Below are positions 44,002 to 56,227 of a stretch of 64,000 nt of DNA, in pieces; positions within the stretch are counted from its first letter, which is position 1; each line of letters starts with the position of its first letter. The translations under genes were made by a program, and so were the position numbers. This DNA is from Euglena gracilis (taxonomy: Eukaryota; Euglenida; Euglenophyceae; Euglenales): positions 4,185,836 through 4,249,835 of the forward strand of contig CP154955.1 of the NCBI GenBank assembly GCA_039621445.1. Reading direction: 5' to 3'. The notes beneath the pieces were generated by a model. That model was not told where the DNA came from. It saw only the letters and a list, made by a program, of their open reading frames with translations, and did not search any database.

Positions 44002-45423
44002 GTCACGGCCCCTATGTCACGCCGTTTATCAAAAGCGTCAGTTCATGAGTGCCAAAGCCCAATCCCTGAAGGACATGTTTATGTTTATTTGCGCAATTGC
44101 GCAAATAAAAATAAACAAGTTGGTGCGCGCATTTGCGCAAATAAACACATTTTGTCCTTCCAGTGTTTGGCTTCTTCTGCAGGGTTCTTTGCCACACAAC
44201 TGGTTGTGCGCATCCCGGGCATAGGCCGGGTGGACACCCGTCCCCTTCATTCCCTACGGACCCTATTTCCCTCTGCGCATCCCTTGCCAAACACCCCGCA
44301 CTTACCTTCCTTCCCCATCGTCCTTCCCGCCGGCATGGTCACACCACACCCACACCCCCCGGCACTTCCTCCCCGCGCTTTAACAAACAGCCCAAAGACA
44401 CCACACCAAGGCGCCGCAAGCAAAGCAGTCCGGCAAACACCCAGGACGCACACCGCCGGCAGCTCGGGCACACCCGGGGACACAGCCGAAAGAAGTAACA
44501 AGGGCAGTAAAGGTCCTGTTCCTATGGTGCCTTTTTGCGTTTTTTTTCTTCAATGTGGGCCGCCAAGGTCCCGGGGGTTTCGACGTGCAAAGTCCATTTT
44601 CGCACACCCCCAAAACACCATTTTTCGCCAAAGTCCTGGGGGTCATACCGCCAAAAACAGAATTTTGCTCATTTTTTGCACTCTCTTTTCAACGTATTTT
44701 CAAAACCCCCTGATTTTCACAGCCGAATCAAAGCAGAAGCAAAAAATTCGTAAATTTGCGCAAATGGGCAAATAAAAAAAAGAAAGCTTGAGTGCGAATT
44801 AGGCCGCCTAAGAACATCCAGTTATATCAAGGTTTCTTCCATGGCAACCAAAAAAATTGGGGGAAAATGGGAAAAAAAATTGGCAGGATTTTCAAAAAGG
44901 GCCAGAAAAAATTGGCAGGATTTATGTACGCCAATTTTTTCCCAACCATTTTTTTCGGCTTCCAAATCCCCCTAGGTGCATGATTTTTTGATGGAAAACC
45001 ACATTTTTTTACAAAAAAAAACTCAAAGATTTCAGGGTTAAATTTGGTAGTTTTTAGGAGGGGGTGGAAAATAACGAGGGTCAAAAAAAGTGGACCAAAT
45101 TTTGGCACAGTCGAAATTTTACTGACATTTTTTTTCTAGGATTTTTTTTGGATTTTCAATGGCTTTTTTGCTTCAAAAAACTCTCAAAACTAAAATTTTT
45201 GAGAAAATGTTGAAATTTTGGAAGGTGTAAAAAAAACTGGGGTTTTGAGGGGTTTTTGGGGGGACCTCCCATATGGGTTCCAAAATGCGCCCGGCGCCGG
45301 AAAATTTTTTTCGGGTCCAATTTTGCGGGTTTCTGTGTATTGGGGCGGGGGCGGTCCTTAAGGGGCGGTCTTTCCTAAAAAAAAATCCCGTCCCTTATGG
45401 ACCGCCCTGGTGCAGACTCAGAA

Positions 45424-45945
45424 TGGACAACCCAGGAATGGAGGAGCATCATCCACTTGAAAAAGTCGCACAGTATTTAGGCCTCGCGCTTTGTGATCAG
45501 ACCACAGCTTAAGATTCCCAAGTCCACGTTGCATTCCCATCAGCTGGAAAATCACCAGCTAGAATCCCCTGGGGGGGGTCTTGGGTTAAGCCCACTTGAA
45601 CAACATTTTTGCTCCAGCACTTTGCGCCGATGTGGAAACAAGGTTTTATATGTATTGTTTTTGTGAATGTTCTTCCCCCCAAAAAATGTGCCAAGAAAGG
45701 GGCCGAGAAATGTCAGCACCTCGCGGCAGTGACTGAAAAAAACTTTCACCAGCAGGTATCCACTAGAAACTGGAGCTACTACTGATTGTACTAACTGATT
45801 TTGGGCTAGCTGCAGTCCAGCCTCCGGGGGGGGGGGGGGATGGGAAATTTGCGGCCTGTTCCAAATAAACGACAACTTCCGCCATTACCTCAACTGGTGC
45901 AGAAAGCAGCTGGTCGCAGAGAGGTGCAAAAATGGTCCCAAGCTG
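45424..45945 (-). CDS. mTERF-family gene B, second repeat block, interrupted
   Basis: Two pieces match the intact exon of gene A at 60495-60670. Piece one (45848-45945) reads FAPLCDQLLSAPVEVMAEVV then VYLEQ. Piece two (45424-45480) reads ARGLNTVRLFQVDDAPPFLG and then meets a stop. Between them lie about 370 bp of G-tract repeat sequence resembling 62296-62640, with a GCACTTTGCGCCG core. As read, the exon is broken. Either the insert is spliced out or this gene copy is damaged. The 4.1-kb hAT-like element begins 15 bp past the last codons. Confidence 0.65.
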
Positions 45946-45949
45946 TAAC

Positions 45950-47190
45950 TGTGCACTGTAACTGGCAGGTGTGGTGCTTCAGAAATGGCCCATGGAGATG
46001 CTGAAAGATCTAACCTCCCATTTTAAATATGAACACAATCCCAATCGAAGAAAGGCCACAAGATCGCCTGTAGCTGGTCAATCTTGCAGTTCTGGTTGAA
46101 ACACTTAGCTGACTGCTTTCACAAGGAATTTGAATCATTGCTTGAAATCACAGGGAAAAGGGGGGGGATGGCGAAAAATAGGTGAAAATCCAGTGGTTCG
46201 TAATTCTGTTGCCATTCTAATAATTACCCCCCTAGGGTCAGAAACTTGGTTTCCAAAAAGTGCAAAACTGTGCTTTCCTGGGAGGGTTCTGACCAAAAAA
46301 GGACTCGAGGGATGTGAAAAAAGGAAAAAGTCAATTTTGGGAACCAAAATTAGGAATCCCAGATTGATAGAATCAACAATATTGGAGTCTAAACCTCCCA
46401 AAAATAACTCCCCCCAAAAACCCACCCAAAAAATAAAGACCACATCTCAGCCGATCTCAAAAAAAAATAGACCCCCAGATTTAAGGTCCCCGTGATGGCG
46501 CAAAGCGGTGGAAAATTACCCTGGAAAATTGTCAAACTCCCAATTTCAGACACAAAGAATGATAAATGTTCAAATTATTTCGTATTTTTAAGTCCAAAAA
46601 AACAAGGAAATTTTACATCTATCAGCACATGATGTAAGTGCCAAAGAAAATTCAGCATTTTTTGGAAACCTGAAAAAAATACTTTTCCTGGGCCCGGATC
46701 GGTCAAAGAGAATTTAAAGGTGGGGGCCTCGCAAAAAAATAGGATTGGAGGTTTCCAACAGCAGACCAAAGTTAACACTCGTTTTTTGGGGGAGTTAAGG
46801 CTTGAGGGGAACGAACAGGGGAGCGAGTAACGAACCTAAGATTCACACAGATTAACTCATTTTTTTTGAAAGCCCATCCCACACGACCACACCCGAGGGG
46901 CCACCCACGCAAACAGACAACCCCACCCGAAACGGTAAAACACTTGCCAAAAAAACAAAAACTTTCCAGCTCAGCCTTTGGCCGGGGAAGACTGACTCAT
47001 GGTGCACCCGGGGGGGGGGGGGTGCAGTGGTCCCAAACTCTTGAAAACACACACCACAGCCACCCACCCACACTTAAAAATCCATACCCAACCCCGGGAG
47101 GAGGCATCAAGCAGGTACTGATCAACTGTAGTCAAGAAGCGCCTAAATGATGTGTGTCTGTAGTGCGGCAAAATAATGCCAAATCTCTAC
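45950..47190. other. mTERF gene B intron, no other supported gene
   Basis: A-rich sequence with a C/G tract at 47009. A minus-strand frame at 47187-47369 (LPKLSQQDLHSIVVDPKDTS) looks protein-like and could be an extra exon, but gene A shows no counterpart. Confidence 0.35.
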
Positions 47191-47679
47191 GAGAACACCA
47201 GGAATCGTGCCTTGCAGGCATTACAGACCCTCTCTGAGTGATTCTGCACAGAGCCATTGACTGCGTTCGATGTATCCTTCGGATCGACCACGATGGAATG
47301 CAAATCCTGTTGTGACAATTTGGGCAGTGTGTCAGCGGTCGGTAGACTATCCCCTTGTGACGATTGCACAATGTGAAAGCTGAATCAATGAACGTGTGGA
47401 CATGAAAGTTGAAGGTGCTCTGTCCCGGCAGTTGTCAATAACGTGGCGGCCTGTGGGTGATAATTAGAAAATGTTGCTGGTTTGTGTGCGTCTTCATCAT
47501 CACCAAATGCATGGCAATGCTGAGGGAATATTGTGATGTTGAATTAGAGAACAAATGAAAACACAAGTAAATTCCACAGCAGGACTAATTCAAAGGAAAG
47601 AGAAAACAGGAGTCCAAGAAAACAACAACCAGGACATTCTCGGAATATCAAACAGAAAGAACAGAATTGATAGCACTGT

Positions 47680-48118
47680 CAGCTTCGGCCTTTTCGCACC
47701 ATTTTCCGGGCCAGCTGTAGCATAGCAAACTGCCAGGGTGTCAATCTTAATTCGCAGCATTCTGGGACAGCGGTTGATGGCTTTGATGGCATCCCCAGAG
47801 GCGGCGATGGCCTTCAGTTTCGTCTCCAGCGTGGCTGACGAATGGTGCAGGACGCCCGGGAAGGCATTGACCACCCGGACGACGTCCAATCCACGGCCCT
47901 GCATCCACCGAACTTTTTGCTTCAGCGACTGGGACTCCATCGCGAAAACGGCCGGATGGCTCGTCACCACCCGCCTCATATCCACCCCCAACTCCTCCAA
48001 ATATGCCGCCACAGCATCCACTCGTTGTCGGCTGTATCGCTGGAGTGGAGGGTAGCGGGCGGACACCCTTGGTGCCAGGCATCCTTCTTTTTTAACCGCC
48101 GGAGGCTTGGGTGCCTGC
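47680..48118 (-). CDS. mTERF-family gene B, N-terminal repeat exon
   Basis: Opens with APKPPAVKKEGCLAPRVSAR and continues into three mTERF repeats: VAAYLEELGVDMRRVVTSHP, QKVRWMQGRGLDVVRVVNAF and a third with AIKAINRCPRMLRIKIDTL. Proline and glycine spacing fits the family, whose stacked helices bind nucleic acid in organelles. Shared sequence with gene A ends around CYATAGPENGAKRPKLT, so the exon end is near 47680. The frame is open to 48231; a probable acceptor is the CAG before GCACCCAAGCC (about 48118). A targeting peptide cannot be judged because the first exon is uncertain. Confidence 0.85.
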
Positions 48119-48346
48119 CCACAACAGACTCCCCCCCCCCCCGGACTGCACCAGAAGGCCAGCTGGGGGGAGGGGTACACACATCCCCAGCGGAGGAGTA
48201 CACACTCAGTCAACTTCCCAAAAATGACCATTCTTGGGCCTCTGCCGACAACAGCGAGAGGGGGACCAGGGCACCAACCATCCTAAATGCGGACCCGCTC
48301 CCCGTTTGGAGGATTCGAAAAGGTCCGCACCCCACCCCACCCCCAC

Positions 48347-48462
48347 CTTCACTTGCCCACTTCCGAGCTCTCCACTCCTTTAAAAAAGTGGCCTGTTCTG
48401 CACGTCGATTCCATACCGGTCGTTGGCGCTGGGGAGCGGTTGAAGCGGTTCTGTCTGCATGA
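48347..48462 (-). CDS. Possible 5' exon of mTERF gene B
   Basis: Between a strong acceptor (TGATTTCAG) and donor (AGTGAAG|GTGGGG) the frame reads HADRTASTAPQRQRPVWNRR then AEQATFLKEWRARKWAS, a basic, helix-prone stretch that could be part of an organelle-targeting region. The phase does not join simply to the 48118 acceptor, so it may be a separate exon or untranslated. The adjacent downstream sequence (48220-48346) is duplicated in gene A at 63880-64000. Confidence 0.3.
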
Positions 48463-51400
48463 CTGAAATCAGGAAACAACAGTACGTGCACCGCTGCAAC
48501 GACGAATATGGGGGGGCTCCATTTGAAAAGTTGAAAAATTGAAAAAAGCTGCTGGTGGACCCCCTTCCCCCATTCCCCCAAGGTGGGGGTCATTTCCACC
48601 CCAAGGTGGGGGATTCATGAAGAGGTGGATGTAACGGCCCAAGCAACAACTTCCAAAACAAAACAAAAAACCCCAAAAGCAGGGAAACTCGGAGGGGGGG
48701 ACTGATCCATGCAAGACCCAGCTTCACCATATATCTTTGCCAATTGACAATCTGGGGCTCAGCAATCATCATACAGGACCTTTCCCATTGATTCCATCCA
48801 CTGAAACCTGGTGTTTGAGACTTCATTGAAACGCAGCCCAGGCAAGGTATTTCAGCCCCTCATTTGAGGTTGGAGCACCTGAAAGAGGCAAGCGGCGCAC
48901 CAAGGTGCAAAAGAACACCACACTTTGATCCATCAACTGCAGCTCATTTCTTCAAAAACCATGCTGATAGTTTATGGACACTGCGTTGGTGGCTGTGGGG
49001 AGGGGAGGTTGTGCTTGGGATAGGGGGGGGGGCAGGTAGGGAGGGACCTTCACTTCGTTGTCTCTTGAACAGACTCCCCGTATTTCCCCGCATTGATCCT
49101 ACTTTAGGAGTTAGGGCTGGTTGAAGCAAGGAAAGGGAGAAAGGAGTCAATGGGGCATACCTTCCATAGACAGTTTCCTGCCGGCACGTTTCCCGGCCGC
49201 TGCTGTTGTCGCCCACCGGACCCACAACCATCCTCCATGTCCGGCGCCAGACAGCTGCTTCTTTGGGGGGGGGAGCTTCAGCTGCCACCTGAATACCCCT
49301 GCAGAGGGGCACTTCCCACTTTCAAAAACCAGCCGCGTTTCCTGCTCCCTCGTCTGAAATAAGTGGATCATCATATTCATTCCCAACCAGAGTATCAGGG
49401 GGAAACGCAACCGCGTTTTTTGTTGCGTTATTTTCCTGCATTCTTTGATTTTGGCGAAATGTGTGTTTTTCGGCTTCCTGTTGTATTTTTTGTTTTTTCC
49501 CCATTTTTTTTCCGTTTTTTATTTTTGGGTTTCTGCTGGAATCTTTGAAAAATTCCTCATTTTGAGAAATTCTCCAACTGATTGTCGATTTCTTGGCATT
49601 TTCGTCTTTTTTTTTGGGCAACAAATTGCATATTTTTATGTAGAATGAAATAAATTCACAAGGAAAACACAACATACACCATGGACAAACAGGAAAGAAA
49701 GAAAAACCACACAAACAAACACAAATAAACACCAAAAAAAAGTTGCATGAAAAATCCTTCAGGAGCTCCCCCGGGAGGTACACTTTCTGCTGGATGGGGA
49801 CTCAACCTCCTTCCACCAACCTCAAGCCCAAACAAAACACTTGCCAGCCCACAGGCTGCCATCCTGAGTAACTGAGAGCGTCCCTTGGGAGCAAATTCTT
49901 GGAGTGGTTGGCCAGCCAAAATACCAGGGGGTCATGCGGCAATTTTTTTTTAAATTCTGCGGGATTATGCAGTAATAATGCAGGATTGTGCGAGATTATG
50001 CGAAAAAAAGCAGAGCAAAAGGAACAAAATCACTGTATTCATGCAAGGTCGCAAACCTTCAACTTTGGCCTGAAATGCTGGACCAAAATGCCACCGAAAA
50101 AATGTCCCAAGCAGGCCCAGAATACCCCAACAACAGCCTGATTGACTCACAACAACAGACTGATTGATCCAATGTGAATTGAATTAACCTAAATTGACAC
50201 AAACTGGCTCAAAAATGAACCAAAATAACCCATATTGGTCGCGCACAGGACTATTAAAAATTAAGCACAAAAAAAGGGAGATTGGACTGGAGATGGCTCT
50301 GTCCCTGCTGTGCCTACCTTGGGCTGGGGCCTGAAAAACTTCCTGGAGAAATAATGAGCACAAAACCTGAGATATCTGAGAAAGGTGAAAAATCACGAAA
50401 TGGAAAGATGCTCAAAATTTTATTTTGTCACTTTTTTCAGTTTTTGAAAATGAAATTATCCTCATCTTTCCACACCAGGGGGGGGGGAACTTGAGCAAGA
50501 AAAACTGCCCGGATTCTGGACGAAAATTGTTCAGGATTTTCCATTTTAAAAAAAATGCGTCCAGGATTTTTCCGGGCAAATTTAGGCAAAACCCAATTTT
50601 TAGAAGTTCGGATTTGTAAAAAAAATTCAGAATTTGGTGTGAATTCTCTTGCATTTCCTGAAAAGTGGATTAACGAGATTTCCTTGTTCAGAATTATTCC
50701 TGGTATTTCAGGTTTTCATTGAATGATTTTCCCGGCACCCTTTTCTCTCCTGCAATTGTTCCCGGCAGATTCCCCTCTACCCCCGGTGTGATTTCGTTAA
50801 ATGTGGTGCCATTATTTGCATTTTCCCCTCCTAAATCCATCCTTTTTTGTGAAAAATAATGCAACTGTGCAGAAAATACAACAAAAATGAGAAAAGTGCA
50901 AATACTTTGGTTTGGTGGTCAAATATTTTCGACGTACAGTCAATCCAAACGTGCAGTCAAATCCAAACATTTGAGATAAAATGCACACAAAGCAACGGGA
51001 AATTGCAAACATTTGGTTGGTGACAGGCTAGACATGATTGTCTCCAAAGGGCGGCTGGACGTAACGCATTTTTGGTTTTGGGGGGTGCAAAAATGGGCAA
51101 AAATGGGTCAGAAAAGAGCCGGCCATCTCAATTTTAGGGTTAGGGTTTTTTTTGTGTCGTTTTTGTGTTCATCAAAACCTTTTTGGGTTCACCTGCGTTC
51201 ACGAAAAAAATCCTTCTGTTCACGTGTGTTCACCAAAAGCAAATTGTGTTTTCCAGCATCTTTGTGAAAACATTGATTTGAGCAGATGGGAGATGTTCCA
51301 AAAAATGCCAGGAGTTTTTCTTTGTCGACATGTTCTGGCCGAAAAATGCCAAATTTCTTACCCATTTTCCTGTGTATTTTTCATTGAGTGAGCTGGGACA

Positions 51401-54400
51401 GCGGAGATTTTTTCGATTTCCCTAAGGACGGCCCTGGAAAACACTAACTTTATATCTGGTCCAGGTTAGCAGCCAGTCGGACCCATCCCTCCGGACCCGT
51501 CTCCTGAGGGGGGGGGGAGTCCAGACATCAGCTTTTTTCCAGCCAGCACCTTTCTTCCTCCAGCAGGCCCACTGCCCTCTGGGGCTGTGGACCAGCCCTC
51601 CCCAGATGTCAGATATCAATTTCTTCCCAGAAAGAATTGTACTTGAATTTTCTTTGAAATTGTTCACATGCTCAAGACCAAACCCTGAAGAAAATATCGA
51701 AGATAATTTTTCTCGAAATGGAAACTTTTTGCTCAACATAAAATTCAAGTTTGACAAACTCAAAAACTGCTGGGTATGTTTTTAAGTTTAAATATTTCAC
51801 TTTGTTGTACCTTGAGGACTTCTGGTCGTTCCCCACATGTTCGGCTTACGTTTTTATGTTCTTATTATTTGTGGGGTTTACAACGTGAACATTTCATGGT
51901 CTTAAGAAGGGCGACTGCAAAATAACAAATAAAACTTGTCAATGGGGGGGAGGGGGGAGAGGCTGGAAAAAAGCTGCTGGCTGGGGAAAAAGCCAGCAGC
52001 CCTGACCATACTCCAGGGTTAAAAGTTAAGGTTAGGGGCTCAATAGGTCATTGGCCAGGATAATGATCAGTGCGGATCAGGAAAAAAAGGAAACTCAGAT
52101 TCAGTTCGATGGCAACTTTTTGAGCATCCTCCAAAAGACGCCTTACTCGCCGACACATGTCCTCAACGCCCAGCAAATGTTTCATGGGTTTTTGGAGTGA
52201 ACACAAAAAATTTTTGTGAACACAGGTGGACACAAATTTTTTATTGGTGAGGACAAGGGAACACAAAAAAAAACACAGCGGAACACAGGTGAACACACCA
52301 ACTAAAAAAAAACAGGCAAAAAACCCAAAACCAGATGCAGGGTATAAAGTGAGGGGGGGGGGAGGGGGAGGGGGGGGGTGCTCCCAGACCCCCCCTTCCC
52401 CCAGGACGGCGGGAGGGGGAAGACCCCCCCTCTCGCCTGGGTAAAAGAAACGGCACAAAATGCAAAATGCTGGAAAAGGGAGCTTCAAAAAGTGCCCCCA
52501 AAAATGTGTTTTCAGGTGATTTTTCTCCAAGTTGGTAATAACAGATTATAAGACTGCGCGAAGCGCAAGATGCAAAATGCAAAGTGTCAGGAAAAAAAAT
52601 ATTGTGGTTGTGTGGAGGGCCCACGGACCCCCTCGACCTTGAGGGGAGGGAGGGGTGGTGGTCTGCACCTCCCTCCCCCTTTACAAAATCAACGCTCACT
52701 TAATACCCCCCAGCTGGCCTTCAGCCAAAATTTTGAGAAGAAAAGGTTGGCTTCAGAAATTCCCTGCTTCCCACAAATCTCTGCCTCTCTGAGGGCCAAC
52801 TTCGACCAACAAATAACAAAAAAAAATCCTCTGCACTACAAAGAGCCAGACAAACTAGGAAGAGAATGCAACAAAAACATTGGATAAACCACAAAAAACC
52901 GATGAAATTTTGTAAAGAAAAAAAAAGGTCATGCACTGTTGAAAGAAGGGTGAAACCGCAAAACCTGCATCGGGCACTTGGAAAGGGCTTGATGAAGACT
53001 TTTTGGTCAGTTTTTGACCTGAAAATTATGCAGGATTGTGCGGGATTATGCGGTCAAATTTTCTCAACCCTGCAGAATGCTCAATTGTATTATATACAGA
53101 GAAAAAAATGCAGAAACCGACCTGTAATGATACAAAATGTACTTGGCACAGATTGCAGCTGTTCTAAATGCAGTACCCCCCCAAATATGTGCCTGTCTCC
53201 GGATTTGCTCCTTTTGCAGATTTGAAACGGCGGTCTGGGTGGTTGTGGGATGGAGCAGGGGGGCGGGGACCAGCCACGCACGTGTCAGGGACGTACTCCG
53301 ATGCAGCCCCACAAACAGAAGGCGGTGCATTTGCCGGGTTGGCTACGCCATGAGAGGGCTGACCTGTGGAGCAGAATGTTGGGAAGCAAACAGCCAAGGG
53401 TCATCTGGATTCATAAACGGTGCAAGCCCCCATCAGCCGCCCCAGCCAGGGGTTTCCTACCTAACCGCACCCCCGGTTCATTAGTCCGGGCCACGTTGGC
53501 CCCAGCCCATTGGAGGAGAAATGTGTGCACCAACCACTTGGAAAAAATACTGCACAATTGCCCAAACCAACCGTCCGTAATTCAGCTGAATGTGTTCTCC
53601 GTTTTGATGGAACATAGCACCTGCCTTTTTGGCTCCAGCTGGTAAAGGATCAGGTACCAATGGGAACAATGTGCAATGTGCAATCCAGAACAAAGAACGG
53701 TGGCTTGTAAACGTTTATTTATTTACCTCCGTTGTATGGTTTACATTTTCCTAAACAATTCATGTGCGCATTTGTACACGTCCACCATCGTGGGTGCAAA
53801 ACCACTGCAACTATCGCATGGTGTAAAATTTCTGGTCTTATGTAATGCGTAATGTTGGGTTGCCTCCCAACAATGGGTGAAGTTGTAAAACATGTTGCTC
53901 TCAATTGTACATATTTCAAGCTCTTAAATTGTCCTGAGTTCTTTCACTCAGCAAAATGTGTTGTTTCGAAATATTTTTAAATATGACGAAATCCAGAATT
54001 GAAAAAAATTCGCATTCGTAAAATTCCTGTTTGCTCTGTGGAGAATTGTTCTTACGTCTACCACTTTGTTTCGTTTTTTATTTTTCTCCTCAAAAAACAT
54101 GCACCAGTCTTTGCGCACCATATCCCGAAATCAAACCCTCTTGCAACTGTGAATTTTAAGACTGCTGATTTGAGGGACATCCCAGAAAATTAAGCCTATT
54201 GTTTACTGCCCGATCTTGTCCAGACAATCTCATGAAGGAAAAAAATGCACATTTGTACACTCTGATGCCAAGGACTGGTGGACAACCTCCCAAACAAACC
54301 AGACAACTGGGGTTTGTGCATTCTTTATATTGTTCATTATTTTATTATTATTTATTATTAAAACCGGGTTTGTGAATCAGAAATCAAGACCAATACAGTG

Positions 54401-54787
54401 TGTTTCCTGGGATTTTTGGCTTGGGAAAAATTGAGGCCCTGGACCAGAGGAGGACTGCATCATGTGACCAACAGCAGATTCCAAATACTTTGGCAATTGG
54501 CCAAAGCCGCATCCTGCAGTGCTTGCATTCCACACACAGTGTGCCTTTTGGTTTAAAAATCCATCTGCGTAGATTTTTGCACTACCCATAAAATTTAACT
54601 TTGTTAGTTTAACTCTGCCTGTGAGAAAGGCCATTTCATTTTAAAAGAAACAAAAAAAAGTTTAGAAACTCGAGCGATTCTGCAATTCTGTAGTTCAAAG
54701 TTTTTGGGGAGACTCGGATCCCAAACTGATTGTCAGACTGGTGTACCACAAGCAAAAACAAACAAACAACAACAACAACAAGCAGTG
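48463..54787. other. Intergenic stretch between mTERF paralogues
   Basis: Scattered repeats only: G/C tracts at 49023, 51510 and 52352-52372; a two-unit TTTAGGG-like sequence at 51134-51147; a GGCTGGAAAAAAGCTGCTGG segment at 51962; a block at 52595-52720 shared with 60790-60915 (CCCTCCCCCT, then CAACRCTCACTTA); a CAA run near 54765. Open frames around 49322-49919 and 53137-53645 have no recognisable domain. Confidence 0.4.
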
Positions 54788-55064
54788 TCAAGCTGTTGCT
54801 GCATCATATGTGCTCCGCCAGGCATAGAAATGGGTCGTGTCTCGGCAAGCCACTGTGCGGCAAAACACCTCGTCCCGGGGGAACAGAATAGCGCGCAGAC
54901 TGCAATCCTGCCGCCCCAGCGACTGCAGATACCAAAAGCGGGGTCGTAGGCGCTTCTCTAGGCTGCAATTCCACAGCATGGGGTAGCCGTCCACCTCGGT
55001 CCGCGAGCGTCCCATGTCTTCCAGGACGAAGCGGAGCATCGGTCTCAGCTTCCGGTCACACACG
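54788..55064 (-). CDS. mTERF-family gene A, C-terminal exon
   Basis: Reads DRKLRPMLRFVLEDMGRSRT, then EVDGYPMLWNCSLEKRLRPR, then FWYLQSLGRQD and a tail LFPRDEVFCRTVACRDTTHF, ending in a stop at 54788. Carries the terminal mTERF signature (PMLWNCSLEKRLRPRF). It is closely similar to gene B 39522-39808 at DNA and protein level, indicating a fairly recent duplication. The 5' limit is taken near the point where similarity to gene B starts (GCGTGTGTGACCGG). Confidence 0.82.
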
Positions 55065-55974
55065 CAGCACTGACTTGGGGCCATGTACATCACGGTCCCA
55101 TACACTTAGGCGGCGCTAATTGCCCAACCAATTTTTGCGTTTTTTGACGTTTTTTGAGTGTTCCAAACCCCCCTAAAAGAGCAAAAATTTTAAATGCAGA
55201 GGGGGGTGTGTAGCTCGGGGCCAAAATTTTCCGGACGTGGTTTTGCGTGGTTATCCGCCTAAACGATTTCCGCTTTGTGCGTGAATTATGAGATTTGTGG
55301 GTGGATTAGAACTGTTTGGAATGGGTTGAGAAAAAACACTGACTTTAAAATAAATCTCTGCACTCGCAGCATCCCGTATGAGCCAAAACCCACAAAATAT
55401 TTCCACCACCAACAAATTTTGTTTCAGGCAGTTAACCGCCTAACCATCCCCACACGAATTTAATAACGCCATTGAGGAGTTGGCATGGAGTTGGGTGGAC
55501 ACCAAGAGACGATGGAGGCGGTCATCCGCCTGAAAGAAAATACAGAGCACCGCTCAGGAGGCCAACAGCTGACTTGTCAGCCTTGAGGACTGAGGCTTGG
55601 TCTGCTTTTATGAGTTGAGATAGAGAACGGGTTTGTAGAGACACAATTAGACAGGGATGGGGGGGGCATACCAGCTGTGAGGTCAGAGAGGCCAGGCGAG
55701 AAACTTTCCTGGCGCGTTAAGGGTGGGCAGACAAAGCAAAAGGGTTTGTGGACGATGGGGAGGGAGTGGAAGATGGAAACCACCCCAGAAATGACATCCG
55801 CTTGTTTGTTTGCAAAACTCAACTTGTGACACAGTTGCAGATGTGAATCGTTGCAGAGGACATGGACGACAGATTTTGTTGCCAAGCTTGCCAAGTTTGC
55901 AACTGAATGGTGTCTGGCGTGTTGTGCAGGGTTTGAGGGGTGGAGGTTTATGGAAACCAGGGAGAGGAGATTCA
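55065..55974. other. mTERF gene A intron with TTAGGCGG motifs
   Basis: ACTTAGGCGGCGCTAATTGC at 55103 resembles the ends of the 41546-44812 element. CCGCCTAA/GTTAAC motifs recur at 55256, 55427, 58292 and, as the perfect palindrome TTAGGCAGTTAACTGCCTAA, at 59194-59213. No supported exon. Confidence 0.4.
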
Positions 55975-56205
55975 ACAAGGTACATACCAGGTACGTACCC
56001 CCCAGTACCTATCGTGTACCTGCTTGTACCTGTACAGGTACACGCAGGTCCTGGGGGGGTTGCGTACCTGTTTAGACATGGCTTTGCCAGTGCCGATGTG
56101 GGGGGGTCATACTTGGTACGTACCCCCCAGGACCTGTCGCATACCATTGTTTGTAACAGGTACGCGACTTGTACCAGGTACGTACCCCCCCCAGAACCCC
56201 CCCCA
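55975..56205. repeat. GGTACGTACCCCCCAG repeat cluster
   Basis: CAGGTACGTACCCCCCAG-type units at 55989, 56115 and 56175 in the same orientation, with an inverted GGGGGGTTGCGTACCTG near 56054 and many GTAC palindromes between. Adjacent to the element starting at 56228. Confidence 0.7.
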
Positions 56206-56227
56206 CGGCCAAGCTGCTACCCAGGTC

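Larger units (their letters stand above)
41546..44812. mobile_element. Inner element with CTTAGGCGGCC ends and GCGCAAAT repeats
   Basis: Inverted ends CTTAGGCGGCCAAATTCGCA (41546) and CTTAGGCGGCCTAATTCGCA (right end 44812, inverted). TTTGCGCAAATGCGC motifs occur just inside both ends (41585-41617, 44752-44768) and in clusters at 41930-42365, 43300-43600 and 44090-44145. No clear target duplication; ACG/ACA is the best short candidate. Superfamily undetermined. Confidence 0.6.
41304..45409. mobile_element. 4.1-kb composite hAT-like element in mTERF gene B intron
   Basis: Left terminus CAGGGCGGTCCTTAAG and right terminus (inverted) CAGGGCGGTCCATAAG, flanked by TTGCAGAC and GTGCAGAC (7 of 8 identical). 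It lies between two mTERF exon blocks and makes up nearly all of that intron. Nested inside are a second inverted-end element (41546-44812) and a 344-bp MITE (43658-44001). The interior is rich in TTTGCGCAAAT-type repeats. No transposase domain recognised in its open frames, including a 266-codon plus-strand frame ending at 44775. Confidence 0.75.

Noticed and set aside
43975-44775. 266-codon plus-strand frame inside the 4.1-kb element as a possible transposase
   Set aside because: No hAT, RNase H-fold or zinc-finger motif; it begins in MITE sequence and runs through GCGCAAAT repeats.
45480-45850. Exact transposon ends for the insert in mTERF gene B
   Set aside because: Several CAGCTAG or GGCCT alignments are possible but none gives both inverted ends and a convincing target duplication.
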